Shown here: positions 9,033 through 17,805 of the stretch, piece after piece
Layout: each line of letters begins with the position of its first letter
Position numbering within the stretch: the stretch's first letter is position 1
NCBI RefSeq assembly: GCF_026168515.1
Contig: NZ_CP093443.1
Span: 2,976,001 to 3,040,000 of the forward strand
Source of the DNA: Brevibacterium spongiae
GTDB taxonomy: Bacteria; Actinomycetota; Actinomycetes; Actinomycetales; Brevibacteriaceae
Reading direction: 5' to 3'
DNA length: 64,000 bases
Notes under the pieces: model-generated
Told to the model about the DNA's origin: nothing
What the model saw: only the letters and a program-made list of their open reading frames with translations
Database searches by the model: none
Translations under genes and position numbers: made by a program

Positions 9033-9090
9033 CATACAGTCAGCGCCATAACCTCTCGGTGCAATGGGAGGTTATGGCGCTGACTGTATG
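9033..9090. terminator. 23-bp perfect inverted repeat, bidirectional terminator
   Basis: Bases 9033-9055 are the exact reverse complement of 9068-9090, with a 12-nt loop. It lies between two convergent genes (ends at 8944 and 9136), so it probably terminates both. Neither side has a strong T run. Confidence 0.8.
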
Positions 9091-9135
9091 TGCTGCGACT
9101 GCTATCTGTTTGCGGTCACGCCGATCAAGCTGCGA

Positions 9136-10278
9136 TTACTTGGTCGCGGTCACGCCGATCGAGTCGAGGGCGGCCTCGAGGCGGGAGATGGTGCCGTCGA
9201 TGTCGCCGAGCTTGTCGAGTCCGAACAGGCCGATGCGGAAGGTCGAGAAGTCCTCGGGCTCATCACACTGCAGCGGCACACCTGCGGCGATCTGGACTCC
9301 GGCTTCCTTGAAGCTGGCACCGGTGGCGAGCTTCGGGTTGTCGGTGTGGACGACGACCACGCTCGGCGAGGCGAACTCCTCGGACGCCACCGAAGGCAGT
9401 CCGCGCTCGGCGAAGACCGCACGCACGCGTTCCCCGAGTTCGTTCTGCGCCGCGGCGAGCTTGTCGAAGCCGCGCTCTTCGCTTTCGATCATGAGTTTCG
9501 CATTGTGCGCGAGAGCATCCGTGGGCATCGTCGCATGGTACGGCGCACGGCCCTCTTCGTATTCGTCGGCGATGAACAGCCACTTCTTCAGGTCCATCGC
9601 GAAGCTCGTCGACGTCGTGGCTTCGACCGCTGCCCGGCCGGCCTTGCTGAGCATGACGTAGCCGGCTGCCGGCGAACCGCTCCACCCCTTCTGCGGAGCG
9701 GAGATGAGCACATCGACACCGAGGTCGGTCATCGACGCCCACACCGCGCCGGAGGCGATGCAGTCGAGGACGAAGATTCCGCCGACCGAGCGCACGGCCT
9801 CGGCGACCTGGCGGACGTAGTCATCGGGCAGAAGCATCCCCGAGGCTGTCTCGACGTGGGGAGCGAACACGACATCGGGCTTCTGCGCCTCGATGGCGGC
9901 GACCACCTCGGCGACGGGTGCCGGCGACCAGGCGGACTGGTGCGCGTCACTGTCCGGGGACGCCTTGAGCACGGTCGTCTCCGCGGCGATCGCGCCGGCG
10001 TCGAGGATCTGCGACCAGCGGAAGGAGAACAGACCGTTGCGCACGATCAGCGCCTTCTTGCCGGTGGCCACCTGACGAGCCACCGATTCCATTGCGTAAC
10101 TGCCGCCACCTGGGACGATGGCAACAGAGTCGGCGTCGTAGGCCGAGCGCAGGATCCGGTTGATGTCCTGCATCACGGACACGAACCGCTTCGACATGTG
10201 GTTGAGCGATCGGTCGGTGAAGACCACCGAGTATTCGAGCAGGCCGTCTGGGTCAACATCTTCGTGTGGCAAAGTCAT
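9136..10278 (-). CDS. Class V PLP-dependent aminotransferase (alanine-glyoxylate/serine-pyruvate type)
   Basis: This 380-residue enzyme has the class V aminotransferase fold. The PLP lysine is K197 in SAPQKGWSG, and VPGGGSYAMESVARQ forms the phosphate-binding region. The likely aspartate preceding it is in FVLDCIASGAVW. The substrate is not certain; small family members use alanine, serine or glyoxylate. I chose the ATG at 10278 (MTLPHED) over an upstream in-frame ATG at 10323 because TATGTT lies exactly 6 nt upstream on the coding strand, giving a leaderless mRNA, and the extra N-terminus is not family-like. It faces the BHMT-like gene tail to tail. Confidence 0.88.
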   Translation of the reverse strand: MTLPHEDVDPDGLLEYSVVFTDRSLNHMSKRFVSVMQDINRILRSAYDADSVAIVPGGGSYAMESVARQVATGKKALIVRNGLFSFRWSQILDAGAIAAETTVLKASPDSDAHQSAWSPAPVAEVVAAIEAQKPDVVFAPHVETASGMLLPDDYVRQVAEAVRSVGGIFVLDCIASGAVWASMTDLGVDVLISAPQKGWSGSPAAGYVMLSKAGRAAVEATTSTSFAMDLKKWLFIADEYEEGRAPYHATMPTDALAHNAKLMIESEERGFDKLAAAQNELGERVRAVFAERGLPSVASEEFASPSVVVVHTDNPKLATGASFKEAGVQIAAGVPLQCDEPEDFSTFRIGLFGLDKLGDIDGTISRLEAALDSIGVTATK

Positions 10279-10284
10279 GGCTCT

Positions 10285-10290
10285 AACATA
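10285..10290 (-). promoter_or_regulatory. -10 element, leaderless aminotransferase gene
   Basis: TATGTT on the minus strand lies 6 nt before the ATG at 10278, with no ribosome site. Confidence 0.6.
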
Positions 10291-10428
10291 TCGACAGTCC
10301 GCCATTCGGGCCACCGCCCTCATTCAGTGAGACTCACCAGACCGTCACCGAGGCGGTCCGACGTCCGAATCGCCCCTCACGGAGCCGGTGCGACGTTGGG
10401 TTCAGTCCTCGCCGAGGCGGTCCGAGGT

Positions 10429-11868
10429 TCAGATCTCGACTTCGCTGCGATCCCCTGACCATAGGGTATGGAAGATACCCGGACGGTCGGTGCGCGCGTA
10501 TGTGTGCGAACCGAAACGGTCCCGCTGGGCCTGGATGAGTGCCGCGCTTCCCGCCTCGGTGCGCAGGCCGTCGTAGTACGACAGAGTCGAGGCGAGTCCG
10601 GGCACGGCGATGCCATGGCCGATCGCTCGGACGACGGTGGCGCGCAGGGATTCCTGGCAGCGCTCGGCGACGTCGCGGACGTAGTCAGCCGCGAGCAGAT
10701 TCTTCGGTCGAGTCTCGGCGTTGAAGGCTTCGACGATGCGGTCGAGGAGGCGTGCGCGGATGATGCAGCCAGCCCGCCAGATTCCGGCGAGCGCACCGAG
10801 GTCGATGTCCCAGCCGTGCTCGCGGGCTCCGGCCGCGATCTCGTGGAATCCCTGGACGTAGGCCATCACCTTGCCCAGCAGCAGGGCGTTGCCGATCTCG
10901 GCGATGCGGGCCGCGCGCTCGTCAGAAGAGGTCGTTGCCGCAGCGCCGGGACGGGGGCCTGCCAGGCGGAGGCCCTCGGCGCGCAGATCAACCGCGGATG
11001 ACAGCGACCGGGAGAAGACCGCCTCGGCGATGGTGGGCACCGGAACACCGAGAGCCAGCCCGGTCTGCGCCGTCCACGCACCGGTGCCTTTGGCCTTCGC
11101 GGCGTCGGCGACGATGTCGATGAACGGCGCACCCGTCTCAGCGTCAGTATGGGCGAGGACATCGGCGGTGATCTCGATGAGGTAGGACTCGAGTTCACCG
11201 GTGTTCCACTCGGCGAAGACTTCAGCGATCTCGGCCGGGGCCATCCCGAGCCCGTCGCGCAGGAGGGTGAAGGCTTCGCTGATGAGCTGCATATCGGCGT
11301 ATTCGATGCCGTTGTGGACCATCTTCACGAAATGTCCCGCCCCGTCGGAGCCGATGTGATCGACGCAGGGCACCTCCTTCGCCTTGGCCGCGATCGGTTC
11401 GAGCAGGGGACGCAGGCGCTGCCATGCCGCGTCCGACCCTCCGACCATGAGCGAGGGTCCGAGCAGAGCGCCGACCTCTCCCCCGGAGATGCCGACCCCG
11501 GCGAACTCGATGCCGGTGCCCTCGAGGCGCTGCCCCCGGGCGATCGTGTCCTGGAAGTGGGAGTTGCCGCCGTCGACGATGATGTCTTCGGGGGCGAACG
11601 CCTCGGCGAGGTCGCTGATCGCCGAATCCGTGGCCGTTCCCGCATTGACCATGAGGATGGCCACCCGCGGTTCGGCGAGCTTCCCGGCCAGGTCAGCCGG
11701 GTCGGAGGCGACGAGGAAGTCCGCCTCGGGGAAGTCTGCGGCCAGTTTCTGGGCGCGCTCGACGTCACGGTCATAGACCGCCACCCGGTGACCCGACTGA
11801 CGGGCGAGGTTGCGGGCGAGGTTCGACCCCATCACACCGGTTCCGATCACGGCGACATCGGCCTTCAT
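10429..11868 (-). CDS. gnd: 6-phosphogluconate dehydrogenase, decarboxylating
   Basis: It oxidises 6-phosphogluconate to ribulose 5-phosphate with loss of CO2, using NAD(P)+. The protein has 479 residues, the usual length of the long (homodimeric) form. The Rossmann motif GTGVMGSNLARN is at the N-terminus, the substrate signature GISGGEVGALLGPSLMVGG is near 130, and the catalytic Lys/Asn lie in KMVHNGIEY near 185-192. The start at 11868 follows a good ribosome site (AGAGGAA); longer in-frame starts up to 11988 lack family similarity. It is divergent from gntK and shares its control region, so it belongs to a gluconate catabolic regulon. Confidence 0.95.
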   Translation of the reverse strand: MKADVAVIGTGVMGSNLARNLARQSGHRVAVYDRDVERAQKLAADFPEADFLVASDPADLAGKLAEPRVAILMVNAGTATDSAISDLAEAFAPEDIIVDGGNSHFQDTIARGQRLEGTGIEFAGVGISGGEVGALLGPSLMVGGSDAAWQRLRPLLEPIAAKAKEVPCVDHIGSDGAGHFVKMVHNGIEYADMQLISEAFTLLRDGLGMAPAEIAEVFAEWNTGELESYLIEITADVLAHTDAETGAPFIDIVADAAKAKGTGAWTAQTGLALGVPVPTIAEAVFSRSLSSAVDLRAEGLRLAGPRPGAAATTSSDERAARIAEIGNALLLGKVMAYVQGFHEIAAGAREHGWDIDLGALAGIWRAGCIIRARLLDRIVEAFNAETRPKNLLAADYVRDVAERCQESLRATVVRAIGHGIAVPGLASTLSYYDGLRTEAGSAALIQAQRDRFGSHTYARTDRPGIFHTLWSGDRSEVEI

Positions 11869-11954
11869 GAGCATTCCTCTTCCCTGGGTCGTCAGCGTCA
11901 TCAGCAGTGCAGGCAGCGTAGTTGGCAACGCTGTCGGCGGTGCTGTCAGCAGTG

Positions 11955-11984
11955 TTGACAGCCTCTGACCACCAGCACTACGGT
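11955..11984 (+). promoter_or_regulatory. Predicted sigma-70-type promoter of gntK-gntP
   Basis: TTGACA (11955-11960) is a consensus -35 and TACGGT (11979-11984) a -10 with an 18-nt spacer, placing the start near 11991, exactly at the inverted repeat described next. Confidence 0.55.
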
Positions 11985-11990
11985 GCAATA

Positions 11991-12011
11991 AATCTGTTTT
12001 AATAACTGATT
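11991..12011. promoter_or_regulatory. Operator candidate shared by gnd and gntK-gntP
   Basis: AATCTGTT and AACTGATT flank a 5-nt spacer and form an inverted repeat with one mismatched pair. It overlaps a perfect minus-strand -10 (TATAAT, 12014-12009) for gnd and the predicted start site of gntK. The GntR-family regulator encoded at 14075 is the natural candidate to bind it. Confidence 0.55.
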
Positions 12012-12050
12012 ATAGATATCTCCTCATATTTTATCGAGAGGTTTCCGGTT

Positions 12051-12563
12051 ATGGGTCACCACCCTTTCCTTCCACCGCTCGTCATCATGGGTGTCTCGGG
12101 AACCGGCAAAACCGTTCTCGGCGCACAGGTGGCGCAGGCCCTCGACCGTCGATTCGTCGACGCCGACGACCTTCATTCCGCTGCAAACAAGGCGAAGATG
12201 GCCTCCGGTGTGCCGCTGACGGATGAGGACCGGGCGCCCTGGCTCGACAGCGTCGCCGTCGAGGCGGCTCGCACCCCGGCGCCGGTCATCGCCTGCTCCG
12301 CGCTCAAACGCACCTACCGGGATCTGCTGCGCGCCTCGGCCCCCGAACTCGTGTTCATCCACCTCGACGGTCCGCGCGAAGTCATCGCCGACCACCTCGC
12401 CCGCCGAGATCATGAGTTCATGTCCCCGGACCTGCTCGACTCCCAGCTGGCCACCCTCGAACCGCTCGCCGCCGAGGAGGCCCACGCCACCGTCGACGTC
12501 GACCGATCGATCCCCGAGGTTCTCGACGCGATCCTCGACCGTGTCGAACGGCTGACACCATGA
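12051..12563 (+). CDS. gntK: Gluconokinase
   Basis: It phosphorylates gluconate to 6-phosphogluconate. The protein has 170 residues, the normal size of the short P-loop gluconokinases. The P-loop is GVSGTGKT (14-21), followed by the family's DADDLHSAANKAKMASGVPLTD region and the CSALKRTYRDLLR segment typical of GntK/IdnK. The ribosome site is GAGAGG. gntP follows 74 nt downstream on the same strand, and gnd, encoding the next enzyme, is divergent. Confidence 0.95.
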   Translation: MGHHPFLPPLVIMGVSGTGKTVLGAQVAQALDRRFVDADDLHSAANKAKMASGVPLTDEDRAPWLDSVAVEAARTPAPVIACSALKRTYRDLLRASAPELVFIHLDGPREVIADHLARRDHEFMSPDLLDSQLATLEPLAAEEAHATVDVDRSIPEVLDAILDRVERLTP

Positions 12564-12637
12564 TCATCTCGGTGATCGTCCCGGTGATCGCCCTGTCCGC
12601 TGTCCACCTATCCGCCTGACCTCAAGGAAGAGGAACT

Positions 12638-14041
12638 ATGACTGATCTCGATCTGGCCTGGACCCTGTCCACGCCCGCACTGTTGGGAATCGCGGCAGCG
12701 GCCATCGCCCTGCTGCTCCTGCTCATCATCAAGGCGCGAGTCCACGCATTCATCGCCCTCGTCATCGTCAGCGTGCTCACGGCCCTGGCCGCGGGAATCA
12801 TGCCCGGCGACCTCATCGACGTCCTCTACGACGGCTTCGGATCCACCCTGGCCAGCGTCGCCCTGCTCGTGGGACTGGGCGCGATGCTCGGGCGGATGCT
12901 CGAACTCTCCGGCGGCGCCGAGGTGCTCACCGACGCCCTCATCCGCCTCTTCGGTGAGAAACGCGCACCGCTGGCTCTCGGTGTGACTTCGCTGCTGTTC
13001 GGCTTCCCGATCTTCTTCGACGCCGGCCTCGTCGTCATGCTGCCGATCATCTTCACGATCGCGCGCCGCCTCGGCGGTTCTCTGCTGCTCTACGCAATGC
13101 CTGCGGCCATGGCGTTCTCCGCGATGCACATCTTCGTTCCCCCGCATCCCGGACCGGTGGCCGCCTCCGGGCTGCTCGGGGCGAACGTGGGCCTCGTCCT
13201 CATCTGCGGCATCATCATCGCGATCCCTGCCTGGTACCTCACCGGGTACCTGTTCGGGCTCATCATCGGCAAGCGCATCGACGTCGCCGTGCCCGACGTC
13301 CTCTCTGCCGGCAAGGACAGCTCGTTCGCCGAGTTCGCTTCCCGCCCGAAGCTCGGCCACGTCATCTTCCTCCTCGTTCTGCCTCTGGTGCTCATCTTCC
13401 TCACCACCGGGCTCAACTTCGCCGGAGAGGCCGGCTGGGTCGACGCCGAGTCCACCCTCATCGCCTCCCTGCGGCTGCTCGGCGAAACCCCGATCGCCCT
13501 GCTCATCACCGTCGTCATCGCCATGTGGCTGCTCGGCTGGAAGCATAAGAAGAGTCAGTCACTCGTCGAGACCGTCGTCGATTCGGCGCTCGGACCGGTC
13601 TGCTCGATCATCCTCATCACCGGTGCCGGCGGAATGTTCGGCGGGGTGCTGCGCGCCAGCGGCATCGGCGATTCGCTCGCTGATTCGCTCGCTGCCCTCG
13701 GCCTGCCCGTCATCGTCGCCGGCTTCGTCATCGCCGCGATCGTACGCATCGCCCAGGGTTCGGCCACCGTGGCGCTGACCACCGCCGCGGCTCTCGTGCA
13801 GCCCGTCGTCGTCGGCAACCCGGACTTCTCGAGCCTGCAGGTCGTGGCGATCGTGCTCTCGCTGGCAGCCGGTTCGGTCTTCGCCAGCCACGTCAACGAC
13901 TCCGGATTCTGGCTCGTCTCCCGGTTCTTCGGCATGGACACGAAGACGACGCTGAAGACCTGGACCGTCGCCGAGACGCTGCTGGGCACAGTCGGCTTCC
14001 TGCTCAGCCTCGCCCTCTACGGAGTCGTCAGCCTGTTCTGA
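12638..14041 (+). CDS. gntP: Gluconate:H+ symporter, GntP family
   Basis: This inner-membrane permease imports gluconate by proton symport. It has 467 residues and some 12-14 hydrophobic segments throughout. Recognisable GntP-family stretches are FGFPIFFDAGLVVMLPIIF near 125, PPHPGPVAA near 168 and IAQGSATVALTTAAALVQP near 370. It is preceded by a strong ribosome site (GGAAGAGGAA). It is the second gene of the gntK-gntP unit and ends convergently with the regulator gene at 14075. Confidence 0.94.
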   Translation: MTDLDLAWTLSTPALLGIAAAAIALLLLLIIKARVHAFIALVIVSVLTALAAGIMPGDLIDVLYDGFGSTLASVALLVGLGAMLGRMLELSGGAEVLTDALIRLFGEKRAPLALGVTSLLFGFPIFFDAGLVVMLPIIFTIARRLGGSLLLYAMPAAMAFSAMHIFVPPHPGPVAASGLLGANVGLVLICGIIIAIPAWYLTGYLFGLIIGKRIDVAVPDVLSAGKDSSFAEFASRPKLGHVIFLLVLPLVLIFLTTGLNFAGEAGWVDAESTLIASLRLLGETPIALLITVVIAMWLLGWKHKKSQSLVETVVDSALGPVCSIILITGAGGMFGGVLRASGIGDSLADSLAALGLPVIVAGFVIAAIVRIAQGSATVALTTAAALVQPVVVGNPDFSSLQVVAIVLSLAAGSVFASHVNDSGFWLVSRFFGMDTKTTLKTWTVAETLLGTVGFLLSLALYGVVSLF

Positions 14042-14074
14042 GGTCGGCGCTCAGCCGCCGGGCGCTCAGCCGCC

Positions 14075-14875
14075 TCAGTGGCGGGGCTCGTCGGCCCAGA
14101 CGCTGCCCATCTCCGCATCGGCCTTCGCCACGATCTTCGCCATCGCCTCCCTGGCGCGGTCGGCGTCCTGCCCGCCGATCGCATCGGCGACGTCGAAGTG
14201 CCACTGCAGGGCGTCCGGGTGCGGGAACTTCGGCATCAGCCCCGCCTCGGTGCGTCCGGCGAGGATCTCTCCGATGACGGTGTCGAAGGCGGCGAAGAGC
14301 TCATTGCCGCCGGCGCCGAGCACCGCCCGATGGAACGCGACATCGGCTTCGAGGAACGACTCCACGTCCCCTTGGCGACCGCTCGCCCGCATCCGAGCGG
14401 CCAGGCCCATGATCTCCTCGGCGACGTCAGCCGGCGCGTGCTGCGCGGCCAGACCGGCAGCTTCGGGTTCGATGGCCACCCGCAGCTCCGTGAGCGACCG
14501 CAGCTGCCGCGCCGGAGCCTCGGTCATCCTCCACCGGATGACCAGCGGGTCGAGCAGCATCCATTCGCTCATCGCGAGCACGACGAGGCCGACCCGACGG
14601 ATCGGCTGCAGCAGCCCCAGGGACTCGAGCACCCGCACGACTTCCCTCACCACCGACAGCGACACGTCGTAGCGTGCACGCAGATCCTCGGCCTTGATGA
14701 TCGTCCCCGCGGCGAGGCGCCCGGCGACGATGTCCTGCCCGACCTGATCGCGCAGCCGTTCGTGGAGGTTTCCGCGATGGCCGGAGTCCCCGCGGTTGCC
14801 CGGGCTGTCGCGAGGGCCCGCACCGTCCGCCCGGCCGGGCGCCGCCTCGGCGGGTTCTCTGTCGTCGGCGGCCAT
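14075..14875 (-). CDS. GntR-family transcription regulator, FadR/FCD subfamily
   Basis: This 266-residue regulator has an N-terminal winged helix (about residues 35-95, LRDQVGQDIVAGRLAAGTII then SLSVVREVVRVLESLGLL) and a C-terminal all-helical FCD ligand domain (about 110-245). FCD regulators commonly sense sugar acids. Its position beside gntK-gntP makes it the likely gluconate repressor, which is inference. The first ~30 residues are low-complexity Ala/Gly/Asp. ATG at 14875 overlaps the ispE stop by one base (TGATG), so it is translationally coupled to ispE; a GTG one codon earlier is also possible. Confidence 0.9.
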   Translation of the reverse strand: MAADDREPAEAAPGRADGAGPRDSPGNRGDSGHRGNLHERLRDQVGQDIVAGRLAAGTIIKAEDLRARYDVSLSVVREVVRVLESLGLLQPIRRVGLVVLAMSEWMLLDPLVIRWRMTEAPARQLRSLTELRVAIEPEAAGLAAQHAPADVAEEIMGLAARMRASGRQGDVESFLEADVAFHRAVLGAGGNELFAAFDTVIGEILAGRTEAGLMPKFPHPDALQWHFDVADAIGGQDADRAREAMAKIVAKADAEMGSVWADEPRH

Positions 14876-15825
14876 CACGCCACGTCCACGACGTGGGCTC
14901 CCGGGGCGGGTCCGGTGGTGCGCAGGGCTTCGTTGACGCCTCGCGTGGCCTGCAGGAGCACGGCCAGGTCGAGGGCGTGGTGGGCGTCGCGGGCGAGGAA
15001 TCCGATCGTCGGTCCCGACCCGCTGAGCAGGGGCAGCAGCGCCCCGGCAGCGACCCCGGCCTCCATCACCTCGGCGATCTCGGGCAGGAACGACACAGCC
15101 GCCTCGGTGAGGTCGTTGGCCGCGAATTCGGCGAGGGTCCCCGGTTCCCCGGCGGCGAGCGCCGTGAGCACCTGGTCAGGGACCTGCGCCGAGGCGGGTG
15201 CGGAGTTGAGTTCGTCGAAGCGGGCGTAGACGTCCGGGGTCGGCAGCTTCTGCGCCGAGGTGGCCATGACCCAGTGGAACGTGCCGCGGGTGAGCACGGG
15301 GCTCAGCAGCTCCCCGCGACCGTGGCCGATGGCCGTGCCCCCGCGCAGGAGGAAGGCGACATCGGCGCCGACGGCGACCGCGCAGTCGTGGAGGGTCGCC
15401 TCGTCGACTCCCCCGATGAGGTGGGCGGCGCCGACGAGCGCTGCGGCCGCGTCGGCCGATCCCCCGCCCATTCCGCCGGCCACGGGCACCTGTTTGTCGA
15501 TGACGATGTCGAGGTCGCGCAGCACGTCGACGTCACGGTCGCCCTCGAGCGCGTCGATGAGGAGGTCGATGGCGCGGCGGGCGAAGTTCGCATCATCGAC
15601 CGGAACCGCCGCATCCGCGTAGCGGCCTTGGATGAGGATCGACCGGGTTCCGCCCGGGATGAGGGTGAGCGTCTCGCCGAGGTTGAGCGCCTGGAATACT
15701 GTCGCGAGCTCGTGATACCCGTCGTCGTTCGCCGCCCCCACGCCGAGGTGAATGTTGATCTTCCCCGGTGCCTGGACTTTCACCGGGGCCGGGTTGACCG
15801 TGCGTGAGTGCAGCGAGGTGGTCAT
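14875..15825 (-). CDS. ispE: 4-diphosphocytidyl-2-C-methyl-D-erythritol kinase
   Basis: This GHMP kinase phosphorylates CDP-methylerythritol in the non-mevalonate isoprenoid pathway. It has 316 residues. It shows the N-terminal VQAPGKINIHLGVG motif, the ATP-binding GGMGGGSADAAA glycine loop near 115, and the C-terminal LLSGSGPTIGFL motif. The ATG overlaps the rsmA stop as ATGA. The rsmA-ispE order is common in actinobacteria. Confidence 0.95.
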   Translation of the reverse strand: MTTSLHSRTVNPAPVKVQAPGKINIHLGVGAANDDGYHELATVFQALNLGETLTLIPGGTRSILIQGRYADAAVPVDDANFARRAIDLLIDALEGDRDVDVLRDLDIVIDKQVPVAGGMGGGSADAAAALVGAAHLIGGVDEATLHDCAVAVGADVAFLLRGGTAIGHGRGELLSPVLTRGTFHWVMATSAQKLPTPDVYARFDELNSAPASAQVPDQVLTALAAGEPGTLAEFAANDLTEAAVSFLPEIAEVMEAGVAAGALLPLLSGSGPTIGFLARDAHHALDLAVLLQATRGVNEALRTTGPAPGAHVVDVA

Positions 15826-16667
15826 TGTGACGGTTCCTCGACGGCGGCGAGGCGTTCGAAGTCGGTGACGGTCAGTGCCTCACCGCGGGTCTTCGGGTCG
15901 ATGCCGGCTGCGGTCAGCAGCGCCTCGGAGCGCTGTGGGCTGCCGGCCCACCCGGACAGGGCGGCCCGCAGCGTCTTGCGCCTCTGCGCGAAGGCCGCGT
16001 CGACGAGGCCGAAGAGGCGGCGTCGGTCCGCCGGGTCACGGTCGGTGCGGGTGACGTCGATGCGCACGAGTCCGGAGTCGATGTTCGGTGCCGGCCAGAA
16101 CACGTTCTTGCCGATCCGTCCGGCCAGGCGCACGTCTCCGTACCACTGGGCCTTGACGCTGGGGACTCCGTAGGTGCGCGATCCCGGTGGCGCGGCGAGG
16201 CGTTCGGCGACCTCGAGCTGGACCATGACGAGCACGGACTTCAGGCTCGAGAAAGTCTCGAGGAAGTGCAGGAGCACGGGCACAGCCACGTTGTAGGGCA
16301 GGTTCGCGACCAGCGCTTCGGGCTGGGACTCCGGAAGCTCCGTGACGCGCAGAGCATCGGCGTTGACCAGGGAGAAGGCCGCCTCGGTGCCGGCGAATCT
16401 CTCCACAGTCTCGGGCAGCTTCGCGGCGAGGACCTCGTCGATCTCGACGGCCGTGACGCTGTGCCCTGCCTCGAGCAGGCCGAGGGTGAGCGAACCGAGC
16501 CCGGGCCCGATCTCGACGACGTTCGAGGGCTTGTCGAGTCCGGCGGCGGTGACGATCGAGCGCACGGTATTGGGGTCGATGACGAAGTTCTGCCCCTTCT
16601 GTTTCGTCGGGCGCAGACCGATGTCAGCGGCGAGTTCGCGGATGTCGCGGGCGGTCAATAACGTCAC
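15822..16667 (-). CDS. rsmA: 16S rRNA (adenine1518-N6/adenine1519-N6)-dimethyltransferase
   Basis: It dimethylates two adjacent adenines in the 3'-terminal helix of 16S rRNA during 30S maturation. From the GTG at 16667 it has 281 residues, close to E. coli KsgA (273). It shows KQKGQNFVIDPN near the start, the SAM motif EIGPGLGSLT (about 47-56) and the catalytic NLPYNVAVP (near 118). An in-frame ATG at 16850 would add 61 residues without family similarity; instead TAAGTT sits 7 nt before the GTG, indicating a leaderless start. It is followed by ispE with a 4-nt overlap. Confidence 0.93.
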   Translation of the reverse strand: MTLLTARDIRELAADIGLRPTKQKGQNFVIDPNTVRSIVTAAGLDKPSNVVEIGPGLGSLTLGLLEAGHSVTAVEIDEVLAAKLPETVERFAGTEAAFSLVNADALRVTELPESQPEALVANLPYNVAVPVLLHFLETFSSLKSVLVMVQLEVAERLAAPPGSRTYGVPSVKAQWYGDVRLAGRIGKNVFWPAPNIDSGLVRIDVTRTDRDPADRRRLFGLVDAAFAQRRKTLRAALSGWAGSPQRSEALLTAAGIDPKTRGEALTVTDFERLAAVEEPSQ

Positions 16668-16674
16668 AGCCAAC

Positions 16675-16680
16675 AACTTA
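16675..16680 (-). promoter_or_regulatory. -10 element, leaderless rsmA
   Basis: TAAGTT on the minus strand lies 7 nt before the GTG at 16667. Confidence 0.6.
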
Positions 16681-16748
16681 CCGCACCACCCGGCTGGCAC
16701 AATCACCGCGCGCCACGGATCCCGAGCACGCTCAGCCGAAACAGCAAC

Positions 16749-16754
16749 TAGTGT
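16749..16754 (+). promoter_or_regulatory. -10 element, leaderless phosphotransferase gene
   Basis: TAGTGT lies 6 nt before the ATG at 16761 with no ribosome site. Confidence 0.6.
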
Positions 16755-16760
16755 GGTGAC

Positions 16761-17795
16761 ATGCTTCCTGACGGACTCTCCATGCTGTGGGAGAACGACG
16801 ATTCCGCTGCCGCTCTGACCGACCGCTTCGGATTCCGCGACCTCCGGCACGCCGAGTCATGGCTTCGGGAGACCCTCCGCGATGTCTGGGACATCGACAT
16901 CGACAGATGCACTCGGATCGCCATCAGCGACCACAACGCCATCGGCTGGGTGACCACCCGCCGGCACGACCGCCTCGTCGTCAAATGGTCGATGGAGACC
17001 GGACTCTTCGACCGGCTGCACGCAACGACGACAGTGCTTTCCCACCTCTCCGAGACCGGTGCGCCAGTGGCGCCACCGGTGCACAACAGAGACGGGTCAG
17101 TGCGCACGGTCGTCGACGGTCCCCGCTGCCCATTGTCTGTGGCGGTGCTGCCGGAACTCGCGGGACAGTGGCTGGACACCACCGATCTCGATGCCGTCGC
17201 TGCCGCCGGACGTGCTCTTGCCGAACTCCACAACCGCCTCGGCGAGGTCATCGATGTTCCCGCACCGCTGGCACGAGGCGAGGTGCCCCGCCGCTCTGCG
17301 GTCGGTGTCTCCGCGGCTGAGCCCGAAGACATGCGGGGTCGGATCCGGTCCTGGCTTGCGCAGGGAGGCGAGAGCCTGGCCCCGCAGGCATCGGCGGCGC
17401 TGGCCGACCTACTCGAGTCTGCTCCAGCGCTCGAGGATGCACCGCAGCTCATCCATCGCGATTTCCGGGCCGCGAACATCCTCGTCGAGGGTTGTGCGGT
17501 CACCGCGATCCTCGACTTCGACGAGATGACCGTCGATCATCGGATTCGCGATCTTGCCCAGGCCAGCGTGTATCTGGGCACGCTTTTCCACGACTGGGCT
17601 CCGACCGAACGCGCCGCGCAGATCGCATTGTGCGAGGGGTATGAGTCCGTGCGGCCGCTCGGCCTGGCGGAATCGGTGTGGTTCCCCATCATCCTCCTCT
17701 GGCAGTCGATCGCGGCAGTCGGTGCGCAGGGCGGGGCCCCGGGCTGGGTCGATGCCGCTGATGCGTTGGCGGAGGAACTCACCCCCGAACGATAG
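16761..17795 (+). CDS. APH-family phosphotransferase
   Basis: This 344-residue protein has the aminoglycoside phosphotransferase/choline kinase-like fold. The catalytic motif is HRDFRAANIL (from H232) and the metal-binding aspartates lie in ILDFDEM (about 251-257). An N-terminal segment VVKWSMETG holds the expected ATP-binding lysine. The family includes homoserine, choline and antibiotic kinases; nothing here fixes the substrate, and resistance should not be assumed. The gene is divergent from rsmA and followed after 10 nt by the THUMP-like methyltransferase gene. Confidence 0.82.
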   Translation: MLPDGLSMLWENDDSAAALTDRFGFRDLRHAESWLRETLRDVWDIDIDRCTRIAISDHNAIGWVTTRRHDRLVVKWSMETGLFDRLHATTTVLSHLSETGAPVAPPVHNRDGSVRTVVDGPRCPLSVAVLPELAGQWLDTTDLDAVAAAGRALAELHNRLGEVIDVPAPLARGEVPRRSAVGVSAAEPEDMRGRIRSWLAQGGESLAPQASAALADLLESAPALEDAPQLIHRDFRAANILVEGCAVTAILDFDEMTVDHRIRDLAQASVYLGTLFHDWAPTERAAQIALCEGYESVRPLGLAESVWFPIILLWQSIAAVGAQGGAPGWVDAADALAEELTPER

Positions 17796-17805
17796 GGTGA
17801 AGGCT

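Noticed and set aside
16761..17795. Antibiotic-resistance aminoglycoside kinase
   Set aside because: Only the general kinase motifs are shared; the family covers many metabolic kinases and nothing points to an antibiotic substrate.
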